64,000 nucleotides of DNA, from NCBI RefSeq assembly GCF_014654785.1, contig NZ_BNBD01000001.1, positions 1,163,691-1,227,690 of the forward strand. The letters are read 5' to 3'. A model generated the notes under the pieces. That model saw only the letters and a list, made by a program, of their open reading frames with translations. It was not told the DNA's origin and did not search any database. Positions 36,711 to 45,065 of the stretch are shown piece after piece. The translations under genes were made by a program, and so were the position numbers. Position 1 is the first letter of the stretch; each line of letters starts with the position of its first letter. The DNA comes from Streptomyces mashuensis (lineage in GTDB: Bacteria; Actinomycetota; Actinomycetes; Streptomycetales; Streptomycetaceae).

Positions 36711-36785
36711 ATGAACATGCTCGTCAAGCGCCGCCACGTGGACTTCGTCCGCATCACGAGCACGTCCTGTCGCCGCTGCGGCTGA
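36711..36785 (+). CDS. Cysteine-containing regulatory leader peptide
   Basis: A 24-codon reading frame, MNMLVKRRHVDFVRITSTSC followed by RRCG and a stop. The RRHVDxxR...C pattern is the one carried by Streptomyces 'putative leader peptides', which I recall upstream of sulfur-metabolism and transport genes and which are thought to sense Cys-tRNA supply. TATAAG lies eight bases before the ATG, so the message is probably leaderless. A 200-base gap separates it from the isopenicillin-N-synthase-like gene, which it probably controls by attenuation. Confidence 0.75.
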   Translation: MNMLVKRRHVDFVRITSTSCRRCG

Positions 36786-36985
36786 CACCCCGGGCGCGCC
36801 CGAGCCCGTCCCGCACCCGGGACCCGTGGCCGCGCGCCCGCCAGGCGACCTCGTTCCGCGCCTGATCGTTTTCTTCTGCTTTCCGCCCTTCCCCGGCCCC
36901 GCCCGGTCCGCATATCCTGCGGCTGCTCGGCGGGCCGTCCGGCCACCCGCTGGGCGTAACCGGGCTCTCACGCAGTGGACATTCC

Positions 36986-37993
36986 ATGATCAATGAGCTT
37001 CCCGTCCTCGACCTCTCAGCCGCTTCCGCCGGTGCGGAAGCCCGAGCCCGCTTCCGCGAGGCGCTGCACAGCGCCGCCCGCGACGTGGGGTTCTTCCAGC
37101 TCACCGGCCACGGCATCACTGCCGAGGAGACGGCCGCGCTGATGCGCGTCATGCGGGACTTCTTCGCGCTGCCCGAAGCCGAGCGGCTCGCCATCAGCAA
37201 CCTCAACTCGCCCCACTTCCGCGGCTACACGCGCATAGGGGACGAGCGCACCGGCGGCAGCCAGGACTGGCGCGACCAGCTCGACATAGGCGCCGAGCGC
37301 GAGGCGCACGTACCGGCGCCCGGCGAGCCCGGCTACTGGTGGCTGGACGGCCCCAACCAGTGGCCCGCCGCCCTGCCCGAGCTGCGCACCACCGCGCTCT
37401 CCTGGATCGACCGGCTCAGCGAGGTGGCCCGGCGGCTCCTGCACGAGCTGCTGGCCTCGATCGGCGCGCCCGAGGACTTCTACGACGACGCCTTCGCCGA
37501 CCGCCCCCACCTGCACCTCAAGCTCGTCCGCTACCCCGGCACCGCCCCCGACGGGGCCGGCCAGGGCGTGGGCTGGCACAAGGACTACGGCTTCCTGACC
37601 CTGCTGCTCCAGGACAGCGTCGGGGGCCTCCAGGTCGACCGCGGCGACGGCTCGTACATCGACGTGCCGCCGCTGCCGGGCGCCTTCGTCGTCAACCTCG
37701 GCGAGCTGCTGGAGGTCGCCACCAACGGCTACCTGAAGGCGACCAACCACCGGGTGGTCAGCCCCGCCGGGAGCCGGGAGCGCTTCTCGGTGCCCTTCTT
37801 CTTCAACCCGCGGCTCGACGCGCGCATCGAGTCGGTGCCGTTCCCGCACGCGGACCGGGCACCGGGCGTCACGCAGGACGCGACCAACCCGCTGTTCGCC
37901 GAGTACGGCCGCAACGAGATCAAGGGCTGGCTGCGGGCCCACCCGGCCGTGGCCCGCCGGCACCACGCCGACCTGCTGACGGCCGGGGTGTGA
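36986..37993 (+). CDS. Fe(II)/2-oxoglutarate-type oxygenase (isopenicillin-N-synthase-like)
   Basis: A 335-residue non-haem iron oxygenase of the IPNS/2OG-Fe(II) superfamily. The N-terminal DIOX_N domain contains GFFQLTGHGI. The iron triad is HKDYG (HxD) and the His of TNHRVV, and RFSVPFFFNP supplies the RxS cosubstrate-binding residues. The presence of RxS and overall length fit plant-type 2OG dioxygenases as well as IPNS. No beta-lactam genes are nearby. The cysteine-leader peptide upstream hints at sulfur-linked control. The substrate is unknown. Confidence 0.88.
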   Translation: MINELPVLDLSAASAGAEARARFREALHSAARDVGFFQLTGHGITAEETAALMRVMRDFFALPEAERLAISNLNSPHFRGYTRIGDERTGGSQDWRDQLDIGAEREAHVPAPGEPGYWWLDGPNQWPAALPELRTTALSWIDRLSEVARRLLHELLASIGAPEDFYDDAFADRPHLHLKLVRYPGTAPDGAGQGVGWHKDYGFLTLLLQDSVGGLQVDRGDGSYIDVPPLPGAFVVNLGELLEVATNGYLKATNHRVVSPAGSRERFSVPFFFNPRLDARIESVPFPHADRAPGVTQDATNPLFAEYGRNEIKGWLRAHPAVARRHHADLLTAGV

Positions 37994-38182
37994 CCGTCGG
38001 CCTGTGACGGCCGGGAGCCCTGCGGCATGCCCGGGGTTTCCCTGACCCGACCCCTCGGGTTCTCCCTGATCAGTCCCTGATCCGTACACAGAACATGTGT
38101 TTGTAAGGTGTGCGGGGGGAATGACCTGCGTGGGCGCGGAAGCGCCCCGCACGGCACGGGGGAGAGCACGGGGGGTTCGATC

Positions 38183-39070
38183 ATGCAGACGCGGCTGGGT
38201 ACGGGCATCGGCTGGCGGCCGGAGATCGCCGGGGCGGTCGAGGGGCTGCCGGGCGTCGACTGGGTCGAGGTCGTCGCCGAGAACATCTGTCCGGGCCATG
38301 TGCCCGACTCGCTGCTGCGGCTCCGCGAGCGCGGCGTCACCGTCGTGCCGCACGGCGTCTCGCTGGGGCTGGGCGGCGCCGACCGGCCCGACCTGGCCCG
38401 GCTCGCCGCCCTGGCCGAGCGCGCCGAGGCGCTCGGCGCGCCGCTCGTCAGCGAGCACATCGCCTTCGTCCGCGCCGGCGGCCCGCTGACCGGCGGGCCC
38501 CGGATCGAGGCGGGCCACCTGCTGCCCGTCCCGCGCACCCGGGACTGTCTGGACGTCCTCTGCGAGAACGTCCGCATCGCCCAGCAGATGCTGCCCGTCC
38601 CGCTGGCCCTGGAGAACATCGCCGCATTCCTGGGCTGGCCGGGGGAGGAGCTCACCGAGGGCCAGTTCCTGGCCGAGCTGGTCGAGCGGACCGGCGTGCG
38701 GCTCCTGGTGGACGTCGCCAACCTGCACACCAACCACGTCAACCGGGGCGAGGACCCCGCCGAGGCGCTGGACGCCCTGCCGCCGGAGGCCCTGGCCTAC
38801 GTGCACGTCGCCGGCGGCTTCGAGCGCGGCGGCCTGTGGCACGACAGCCATGCCCATCCCGTGCCCCGTCCCGTCCTCGACGTGCTCGCCCAGCTGTGCG
38901 ACCGCACCGACCCGCCCGGTGTGCTGCTGGAGCGGGACGACCGCTTCCCCTCCGCCCCCGAGCTGGCCGCCGAGCTCGACTCCATACGGGCCGTGACCGG
39001 CCGGGCCGGCATACAGGCCGGCATACGGGCCGGGGCGGCGGCCGGAGCCGGGGTCGGTGCCGGTGTCTGA
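38183..39070 (+). CDS. DUF692 / MNIO-family multinuclear iron enzyme
   Basis: A 295-residue TIM-barrel protein of the DUF692 (MbnB/TglH/BufB) family. The metal-ligand pattern is intact: [11 protein letters not shown] (~56), SEHIAF (~91), LALENIAAF (~143), [13 protein letters not shown] (~177), YVHVAGG (~208), HDSHAHPV (~220) and LLERDDRF (~249). Characterised members use two or three iron ions and O2 to modify cysteine in ribosomal peptides. The gene overlaps the next gene by 14 bases, and that in turn precedes two Cys-tailed membrane proteins. ATG 38183 has a G-rich ribosome site. The C-terminal Gly/Ala repeat ([16 protein letters not shown]) is unusual. Confidence 0.93.
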   Translation: MQTRLGTGIGWRPEIAGAVEGLPGVDWVEVVAENICPGHVPDSLLRLRERGVTVVPHGVSLGLGGADRPDLARLAALAERAEALGAPLVSEHIAFVRAGGPLTGGPRIEAGHLLPVPRTRDCLDVLCENVRIAQQMLPVPLALENIAAFLGWPGEELTEGQFLAELVERTGVRLLVDVANLHTNHVNRGEDPAEALDALPPEALAYVHVAGGFERGGLWHDSHAHPVPRPVLDVLAQLCDRTDPPGVLLERDDRFPSAPELAAELDSIRAVTGRAGIQAGIRAGAAAGAGVGAGV

Positions 39071-39500
39071 CCGCTCGACCGCGTACGGCGGCGGCACCGA
39101 CGCCGCCCGCGAGCGGCTGGCCCTCGCCCAGCACGCCCTGCTCTCGTCCCTGGTGGCCGGCGCCCCCGACCCCGAAGGCTTCGACCGGCGGCGGCTGGAG
39201 GTGCAGCGGCAGGCGCTGCTCACCAAGCGCGCCGCCGTCGTCGCCAAGCTCGATCCGGAGCTGCCGCGCCTGCTGGGGGAGGAGTACCGCGAGCTCTTCC
39301 TCGCCTACGCCCGCCCCCGGCCGATGACCGGCGGCTACCACCAGGACGCCCGCGACTTCGTCGCGCACCTGCTGGACGCCGGCCTTCCGGAGGATTCCCG
39401 GCACCGAGAACGGCTGGCGGCCCATGCCGCCGCCGGTCACGACGATGCCGGGGTTCTGCGGCGCCTGCGGAGAAGGCTGCGCCGCTTCCTCTCCGCGTAA
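39057..39500 (+). CDS. MNIO partner-like protein (SCO6045-like)
   Basis: A 147-residue soluble, helical protein starting GTG with GGAG nine bases upstream, overlapping the MNIO stop. Its layout ([47 protein letters not shown], then [14 protein letters not shown]) parallels the N-terminal half of DUF2063/MbnC-type partner proteins. Those bind the peptide leader for MNIO enzymes. The C-terminus is a basic helix ([12 protein letters not shown]). No catalytic motif is seen. It is a likely obligate partner, but this homology is a pattern match by eye. Confidence 0.75.
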   Translation: MPVSDRSTAYGGGTDAARERLALAQHALLSSLVAGAPDPEGFDRRRLEVQRQALLTKRAAVVAKLDPELPRLLGEEYRELFLAYARPRPMTGGYHQDARDFVAHLLDAGLPEDSRHRERLAAHAAAGHDDAGVLRRLRRRLRRFLSA

Positions 39501-39577
39501 GGGCTCCTTTCCGAGGACTCCTTTCCTCTTTCTGTTTTCTTCTTCCTGAGTCTCACGGTCCGAAAGGGCACCGACCC

Positions 39578-40522
39578 GTGACAGTCGTACTCGTTCTCGC
39601 CGTGCTGGTCCTGCTCGGCACCTCGCTCTGGCTCCTCCACGAGAGCCGGCACGCGCATGACCCCGTGGTGTCCTTCGTCAAGGGCAAGCCGGGCCTGATG
39701 GAGATCGCCTACCTCCGCGACGGACGGGAACGGGTCGCCGACACCGTGATCGTCAGGATGCTGGAGCTGCGCCGTATCGAGCTCGGCCCGGAGGGCCGCG
39801 TCACGGTGCTCGACCCCGTCCCGGACAACGCCGTCGAACGGGCCCTGTTCAGGTCCTGCGGCACCGACTGGGGCAGCACCCTGCCCGGCCTGCACTTCGA
39901 CCTGCGCACCGACGCCCAGGTCCTGGCCCTGGAGGACCCGTTGGTCCGGCGCGGGCTGCTGATACCGCCCGGGCGGATGAAGCCCTGGCGCTGGGCCGCC
40001 GGCATCCAGGTGGCGAGCATGGTCGTGACGGCGCTGCTGTCGCTGCTCCTGCTGGGGCTCGGCCGGGCGGGCGTCTTCGCCTCGGTTCTCCCCTGGATCG
40101 CGCTGGTCCTCGTGGTGGCGGGCATCGTGCTCCGGGTGAAGTGCCACCCGGAGTGGATCGGGCACGAACTCACGGCCGAGGGCCGGGCGTTCGTGGGGAA
40201 GCTGAGGGACGACGGCTGGGACAGCACCGATCCCGCCACCCACCCCGCCGGGCTCGCCGGTGTGGTGGCCCTGCACGGCGTGGACGCGATCGAGGACGAG
40301 GAGCTGCGGAAGCAGCTGAGGAAAGCCGCCGGCTCGGTGGGCAGCTCGTTCCGCTCGTCCGCCGCCGGCTCGGCTGCCGCAGCCTCGTCGTCCTCGTCGT
40401 CGAGCAGTTCGTCCTCCGGCGGCTCCTCGTGCGGCACCGCCTGCTCCAGCTGCTCGTCCCACTCGTCCCACAGCTGTTCGTCCAGCAGTTGTTCGTCGTG
40501 CGGTGGCGGCGGCTGTTCCTGA
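39578..40522 (+). CDS. TIGR04222-type membrane protein with Cys/Ser/Gly tail (7 Cys)
   Basis: A 314-residue protein (GTG start). One N-terminal membrane helix (VLVLAVLVLLGTSLWLL) precedes a soluble domain with MEIAYLRDGRERVADTVIVR. Two close membrane helices at about residues 145-190 and a charged segment follow. The last ~50 residues are a Ser/Gly tail carrying seven cysteines and two histidines (for example GTACSSCSSHSSHSC, CSSCGGGGCS). The tail resembles a modifiable or metal-binding precursor peptide tethered to the membrane. It sits directly behind the MNIO pair and 21 bases before a paralogue. Confidence 0.88.
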   Translation: MTVVLVLAVLVLLGTSLWLLHESRHAHDPVVSFVKGKPGLMEIAYLRDGRERVADTVIVRMLELRRIELGPEGRVTVLDPVPDNAVERALFRSCGTDWGSTLPGLHFDLRTDAQVLALEDPLVRRGLLIPPGRMKPWRWAAGIQVASMVVTALLSLLLLGLGRAGVFASVLPWIALVLVVAGIVLRVKCHPEWIGHELTAEGRAFVGKLRDDGWDSTDPATHPAGLAGVVALHGVDAIEDEELRKQLRKAAGSVGSSFRSSAAGSAAAASSSSSSSSSSSGGSSCGTACSSCSSHSSHSCSSSSCSSCGGGGCS

Positions 40523-40543
40523 CCACGAGAAAGGCCGACACCT

Positions 40544-41530
40544 GTGATCGTTGCAGTGATCGTGCTGGGCTTCATGCTCGTCCTCGGCCCGGCCGTCCGG
40601 CTCCTGGCAGTACGCCGGCGGGCCCGGGGGCCCGAGCCCGGCTCCGCGTGGCCGGCGGCCGCCGATGTCCTGGAGGTCGCCTTCCTCCTGGGCGGTCGCT
40701 ACCGGGTCGTCGACACCTGCGTCGCCCGCATGGTCTCGGACCGGCGCCTCGACCTCGACAATCAAGGCCGGCTCAAGGTGCTGGAACCGGAGGCCCGGGA
40801 CGCCGTGGAGCGGGCGCTGCTGGCCCGCTGCGGTGCCGCCTGGAGCCGCAGGCTCAGCCGGCTGCGGGTGGAGCTGTGCTGGGACGCGGCCGTGGACGGG
40901 GTCGTGGAGTCGCTCAGCGGCCGGGGACTCGTTCTGACGCGACGTCGGATAGCGGCGTGGCGCCGGGCGGCGGCGTACCAGACCGCCGGGCTCGTCGTGG
41001 CCGGGGCCATCGGTGCCGGCCTGTCGCTCTCCCGCGCCGCGACCCTGGCCGGGTTGTGCCTCCTCGGCACGGTGGCGGCCGGCGTCGTGGTGCGGGTGAC
41101 GTGCCGGCCGCCGGCCGCGTCCTCCGGCGGCCCGACCCGGACAGGAGAGGCGCTCCGCCGCCGGTTGCGTGAAGAGAGCCATCCGTGGGGCACGCGCAAC
41201 ACCGGACAGCACCCGGCGGGCGCGGCCGGCGTCGTGGCGGTCCGCGGCTACCAGGCCCTGCCGGACGGGGAGTTGCGGCGGCAGCTGCGCAAGGCCGCCG
41301 CCACGCGGTCCTCGCGCGGCGGCGCCGGGCGGCGGAGGAGGCGGCGGGCCTCGTCGTCCGCCGCTGCCGGTGCGTACGCCGGCACGACGTGTTCGAGCTG
41401 TTCCAGCTGCTCGAGCGGCTCCAGCTGTTCCGGCTCCGACTCCTCCTCGTCGTCAAGTAGCTGCTCGTCCTCCAGCAGTAGTTGCGGTGGCGGCAGCAGC
41501 TGCGGCGGTGGCAGCAGCTGTTCCTCCTGA
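40544..41530 (+). CDS. Second TIGR04222-type membrane protein with Cys/Ser/Gly tail (8 Cys)
   Basis: A 328-residue paralogue of the preceding protein with the same plan: N-terminal helix, a soluble domain with EVAFLLGGRYRVVDTCVARM, paired central helices, an Arg-rich linker (GRRRRRRAS), and a ~45-residue Ser/Gly tail. The tail carries eight cysteines (TTCSSCSSCSSGSSCSGS, then CGGGSSCGGGSSCSS). GAAAGG precedes its GTG. The tails share spacing themes (CSSC, CGGG) but not a strict alignment. That suggests rapid turnover of the tail on a conserved carrier. The gene ends at a strong hairpin. Confidence 0.88.
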   Translation: MIVAVIVLGFMLVLGPAVRLLAVRRRARGPEPGSAWPAAADVLEVAFLLGGRYRVVDTCVARMVSDRRLDLDNQGRLKVLEPEARDAVERALLARCGAAWSRRLSRLRVELCWDAAVDGVVESLSGRGLVLTRRRIAAWRRAAAYQTAGLVVAGAIGAGLSLSRAATLAGLCLLGTVAAGVVVRVTCRPPAASSGGPTRTGEALRRRLREESHPWGTRNTGQHPAGAAGVVAVRGYQALPDGELRRQLRKAAATRSSRGGAGRRRRRRASSSAAAGAYAGTTCSSCSSCSSGSSCSGSDSSSSSSSCSSSSSSCGGGSSCGGGSSCSS

Positions 41531-41536
41531 GCCTGC

Positions 41537-41572
41537 GGCCACCGGTCCGGGACGGACCCCGGGCCGGTGGCC
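41537..41572 (+). terminator. Hairpin closing the MNIO operon
   Basis: Fifteen-base stem with one G-U pair, GGCCACCGGTCCGGG (41537-41551) with CCCGGGCCGGTGGCC (41558-41572), seven bases after the stop. Confidence 0.75.
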
Positions 41573-41730
41573 GGAACCTTCCTTGTGCGGTACAGCGGGC
41601 GGCGGGACACTCGTCCGGCAACTCTTGACATGGACGCGACGTGCGGTCGTGTCCGTGGTGACGAATCCCTCCCGTGCCCCCGGCGGCCCCTGCCGTCGCG
41701 GGCCCACCCCCCTCACAGGAGGTCGACGAG

Positions 41731-42798
41731 TTGAGTCCCGCACGCATGCCCAAGCGCCGTACGGCCCTGGCCGTGGTCGGCACCGTGGCCCTCGCCACCA
41801 CCACCCTCACCCTCCAGAGCGCCGGCGCCGCGCCGGCCCCCGCACCGCTCACCGCCGCCCAGGCCGGTGACCTCGCCCGTACCGCCGTTGCCGCGCTCGG
41901 TGTGGAGACCGCGGGCTCCTACTACGTCGCCGCGGCGCACCGCCTCGTCGTCAACGTCCTCGACCGTGCCGCCGCGAACCGTGTCCGCGCCACCGGCGCC
42001 GACGCCCGGATCGTCCGGCACTCGGCCGCCGAACTGGACGCGGCCCGCCGCACCCTCGCCGAGGACGCCGCCGTGCCCGGCACCTCCTGGGCCGCCGACC
42101 CGCGCAGCAACAAGGTCGTCGTCACCGCCGACAGCACCGTCACCGGCGAGCGCCTCGCCACGGTGCAGCGGGCCGTGGCCGCCCTCGGCGACAAGGCCGT
42201 CCTCAAGCACACCCGCGGCACCCTCCGGCCGCTCATCGCCGGCGGCGACGCCATCTGGGGCAGCGGGGTCCGCTGCTCGCTCGGCTTCAACGTCACCAAG
42301 AACGGCCGGCCCTACTTCCTGACCGCCGGCCACTGCGGCAACGCCTCGGCCACCTGGTCCGGTTCGCGCGGCGGCGCCCGCATCGGCAGTACCGAGACGT
42401 CCACCTTCCCCGGCAGCGACTACGCCCTCGTGCGCTACACCGCCAACACCGCGCACCCCAGCGCCGTCGACCTCTACAACGGCGGGCAGCAGAGCATAAG
42501 CAGAGCGGCCGACGCCGTCGTCGGCGAGCAGGTGCAGCGCAGCGGCAGCACCACCCAGGTCCACGGCGGCGAGGTCACCGGCCTCGACGTCACCGTCAAC
42601 TACCAGGAGGGCCAGGTCGACGGGCTGATCGGCACCACCGTCTGCGCCGAGCCCGGGGACAGCGGCGGCGCGCTGTTCGACGGCGATGCCGCCCTCGGTC
42701 TCACCTCCGGCGGCAGCGGCGACTGCTCCTCCGGCGGCGAAACGTTCTTCCAGCCGGTTCCCGCAGCCCTCCAGGCAACCGGAGCCCAGCTGCCCTGA
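41731..42798 (+). CDS. Streptogrisin-type secreted serine protease precursor (S1)
   Basis: A 355-residue preproprotease. TTG at 41731 is chosen because a perfect AGGAGG lies eight bases upstream; ATG 41746 is too far. After a signal peptide (ALAVVGTVALATTTLT), an alpha-lytic-type pro-domain (LARTAVAALGVETAG to RTLAED) is followed by a mature chymotrypsin-fold enzyme. The catalytic His is in TAGHCGN, Asp in SDYALVRY and Ser in PGDSGGALF. Disulfide cysteines are in place (RCSLGF/GHCG; TVCAEPGD/GDCSSGG). It is a secreted broad-specificity protease with no chitin-binding extension. It is transcribed after the MNIO operon but separated by a hairpin and a TTGACA -35-like element at 41625. Confidence 0.93.
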   Translation: MSPARMPKRRTALAVVGTVALATTTLTLQSAGAAPAPAPLTAAQAGDLARTAVAALGVETAGSYYVAAAHRLVVNVLDRAAANRVRATGADARIVRHSAAELDAARRTLAEDAAVPGTSWAADPRSNKVVVTADSTVTGERLATVQRAVAALGDKAVLKHTRGTLRPLIAGGDAIWGSGVRCSLGFNVTKNGRPYFLTAGHCGNASATWSGSRGGARIGSTETSTFPGSDYALVRYTANTAHPSAVDLYNGGQQSISRAADAVVGEQVQRSGSTTQVHGGEVTGLDVTVNYQEGQVDGLIGTTVCAEPGDSGGALFDGDAALGLTSGGSGDCSSGGETFFQPVPAALQATGAQLP

Positions 42799-42956
42799 CC
42801 GTCCCGACCACCCGCACGCCCGACCACCCGCACGCCCGGCCACCACGACCGCCCCGGGGAGGCACGGCCCCGGGGCACCGCCGTCACCGGGGCCGGACCG
42901 CGCCCCGGGCCCGGCCCACGGCCATGGACCCGGCCGCGCCCACGGACCGGCCGCGT

Positions 42957-43853
42957 CTACGGACCCGGCTGGGCCGGGACCGGCGCCCCGGCAGCACTCC
43001 CGGTGACGGCCCCCGGCAACCGGCTCGCCAGCAGCCGCAACGCCTCCGCGGACGGCGAGCCGGGCTCGGCGTGGTACGTGATCAGCTGCTGGTCGGGGTC
43101 GGCCGGCAGCACCAGCGTCTCGTACGACAACGTCAGCGCCCCCGCCACCGGGTGCCGCAGCCGCTTCACGCCGTACCCCTTGTCCAGCACGTCGTGGGCC
43201 GCCCACAGGGCCCGGAACTCCGGGCTCTTCACGGACAGTTCCCCCACCAGCGCGGCCAGCCCCGGGTCGTCCGGGTGCCGCCCCGCGTACATCCGCAGAC
43301 ACGCCACCACGTCGGACGCCTTGGCGCCCCACTCCTCGTACAGCTCGCGCGTGGCGGGGTCGAGGAAGACCAGCCACGCCATGTTGCGCTGCTGCGGCGG
43401 CCGCCCGGACACGTCGCCCAGCAGGGCGTCGCCCAGCCGGTTCCAGGCGAGGATGTCCATCCGCCGGCCCAGGACGTACGCCGGTACGGTCCCCATCTGG
43501 TCCATCAGGTGGCGCACCGCCGGCCGCACCCGCTGCGGCCGTGCCACCGCCGCCCGTGACGCCCTCGACGCCCGCCCGTCCGGCCGGGCCAGGCGCAGCA
43601 GATGCGTCCGTTCGGCCGCGTTGAGCCGCAGCGCCGTGGCGATCGCGTCCAGCACGGCGGTGGAGACGTTCGGCCCGCGGCCCTGCTCCAGCCGCGTGTA
43701 GTAGGCGGCGCTCACCCCCGCCAGCTGCGCCAGCTCCTCGCGCCGCAGCCCCGGCACCCGCCGGCGCCCGTACTGCGGCAGGCCGACGTCCTCCGGCCGC
43801 AGCCGGGAGCGGCGCGAGCGGAGGAACTCGCTCAGTTCGGTGCGCTGGTCCAT
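42957..43853 (-). CDS. XRE regulator with MmyB-like ligand domain
   Basis: A 298-residue regulator. The N-terminal HTH contains [20 protein letters not shown] with the recognition helix. The C-terminal ~180 residues form the MmyB-like (MLTR) PAS-type ligand-binding domain ([18 protein letters not shown], then [12 protein letters not shown]). Such regulators are typically encoded divergently from a dehydrogenase that they control. Here the divergent gene is a zinc alcohol dehydrogenase, so local control is likely. The inducing ligand is probably a small lipid or fatty acid by family analogy. Confidence 0.9.
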   Translation of the reverse strand: MDQRTELSEFLRSRRSRLRPEDVGLPQYGRRRVPGLRREELAQLAGVSAAYYTRLEQGRGPNVSTAVLDAIATALRLNAAERTHLLRLARPDGRASRASRAAVARPQRVRPAVRHLMDQMGTVPAYVLGRRMDILAWNRLGDALLGDVSGRPPQQRNMAWLVFLDPATRELYEEWGAKASDVVACLRMYAGRHPDDPGLAALVGELSVKSPEFRALWAAHDVLDKGYGVKRLRHPVAGALTLSYETLVLPADPDQQLITYHAEPGSPSAEALRLLASRLPGAVTGSAAGAPVPAQPGP

Positions 43854-44009
43854 ACGGATCAGTATGCGGGAGCCCCGGCGGCCCCCGGGGCCCCTCCGGG
43901 GGCGTCCAGGGTGACCCTGCCAGTGGTAGGAACAGCGGACGTACGCACGGCGGACGTGGGTCGAAGGGTGTTCTGGCCGGCTCTCCCGGGCACCGGCAGC
44001 ATCGTTGCC

Positions 44010-45065
44010 ATGACGCACCACACTGTCCATGCATACGCCGCGCCCGCTCCCAAGGCCCCGCTGGAGCGCACCACCGTCACGCGCCGCGAGCTGGGCGAGC
44101 ACGACATCCTCATCGACATCCGTTTCACCGGCATCTGCCACTCCGACATCCACATGGCGCGTGGCGAGTGGGGCGAGGGCGGCCACTTCCCGCTCGTCCC
44201 CGGCCATGAGATCGCCGGCGTCGTCGCCGAGGTCGGTCCCGCCGTCACCCGGTACGCACCCGGCGACCGCGTCGGCGTCGGCTGCTTCGTCGACTCCTGC
44301 CGCACCTGCGAGAACTGCCTCGCCGGCCTGGAGCAGTACTGCACCGGCGAGCTCGGCATGGTCGGCACCTACGGCGACACCGGCCGCGACGGCCGGGTCA
44401 CCCAGGGCGGCTACGCCACCGGTCTCGTCGTCGACGAGCGGTACGCCGTCCGCATCCCCGACAGCCTCCCCCTCGACGCCGCAGCCCCGCTGCTGTGCGC
44501 CGGCATCACCCTCTACTCCCCGCTCGTGCACTGGAAGGCCGGCCCCGGCACGAAGGTCGCCGTCGTGGGCCTGGGCGGCCTGGGACACATCGGCGTCAAG
44601 ATCGCCCACGCCATGGGTGCCGAGGTCACCGTTCTCAGCCAGACCCTGCGCAAGAAGGACGACGGCCTGCGCCTGGGCGCGGACCACTTCCACGCGACCT
44701 CCGACCCCGCCACCTTCGAGGCCCTGGCCGGCACCTTCGACCTGGTCCTCAACACCGTCTCCGCCGGCCTGGACCTCAACGCCTACTTCCGGCTGCTGCG
44801 CACCGACGGCACCTTCGTGCAGCTCGGCGTGCCGGACCGGCCCCTGCCGGTCGCACCCTTCGCCCTCATCGGTGGGCGGCGCTCGTTCGCCGGGTCGAAG
44901 ATCGGCGGCATCGCGGAGACCCAGGAGATGCTCGACTTCTGCGGCCGGCACGGCATCACGGCGGACGTCGAGGTCATCCCGGCCGACCGGATCAACGAGG
45001 CGTACGAGCGGGTCGTCGCCGGTGACGTCCGCTACCGCTTCGTCGTCGACGCGTCCACGATCTGA
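44010..45065 (+). CDS. Zinc alcohol dehydrogenase (YahK/CAD-like, NADP-type)
   Basis: A 351-residue medium-chain dehydrogenase. The catalytic-zinc site is TGICHSDIH with GHEIAGVV. The structural-zinc cysteines are in [16 protein letters not shown]. The Rossmann motif is [13 protein letters not shown], followed by SQTLRKKDD, whose Ser/Lys after the second strand suggests NADPH. The closest families are YahK and cinnamyl-alcohol-type dehydrogenases that reduce broad aldehydes. It is divergent from the MmyB-type regulator, and its 3' end overlaps the convergent MMPL gene by 34 bases. Confidence 0.92.
   Translation: MTHHTVHAYAAPAPKAPLERTTVTRRELGEHDILIDIRFTGICHSDIHMARGEWGEGGHFPLVPGHEIAGVVAEVGPAVTRYAPGDRVGVGCFVDSCRTCENCLAGLEQYCTGELGMVGTYGDTGRDGRVTQGGYATGLVVDERYAVRIPDSLPLDAAAPLLCAGITLYSPLVHWKAGPGTKVAVVGLGGLGHIGVKIAHAMGAEVTVLSQTLRKKDDGLRLGADHFHATSDPATFEALAGTFDLVLNTVSAGLDLNAYFRLLRTDGTFVQLGVPDRPLPVAPFALIGGRRSFAGSKIGGIAETQEMLDFCGRHGITADVEVIPADRINEAYERVVAGDVRYRFVVDASTI

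Noticed and set aside
36986..37993. Oxygenase as genuine isopenicillin N synthase of a beta-lactam cluster
   Set aside because: No ACV synthetase, epimerase or acyltransferase nearby; the sequence fits the wider 2OG-Fe(II) family equally well.
40377..40521. Possible CRISPR-like or tandem DNA repeat in the Ser/Cys-coding tail
   Set aside because: The repetition follows Ser and Cys codons in an open frame and lacks constant repeats and spacers.
41625..41653. TTGACA promoter for the protease gene
   Set aside because: The -35 is perfect but no acceptable -10 follows at 16-18 bases, so it is mentioned in the gene entry but not annotated.
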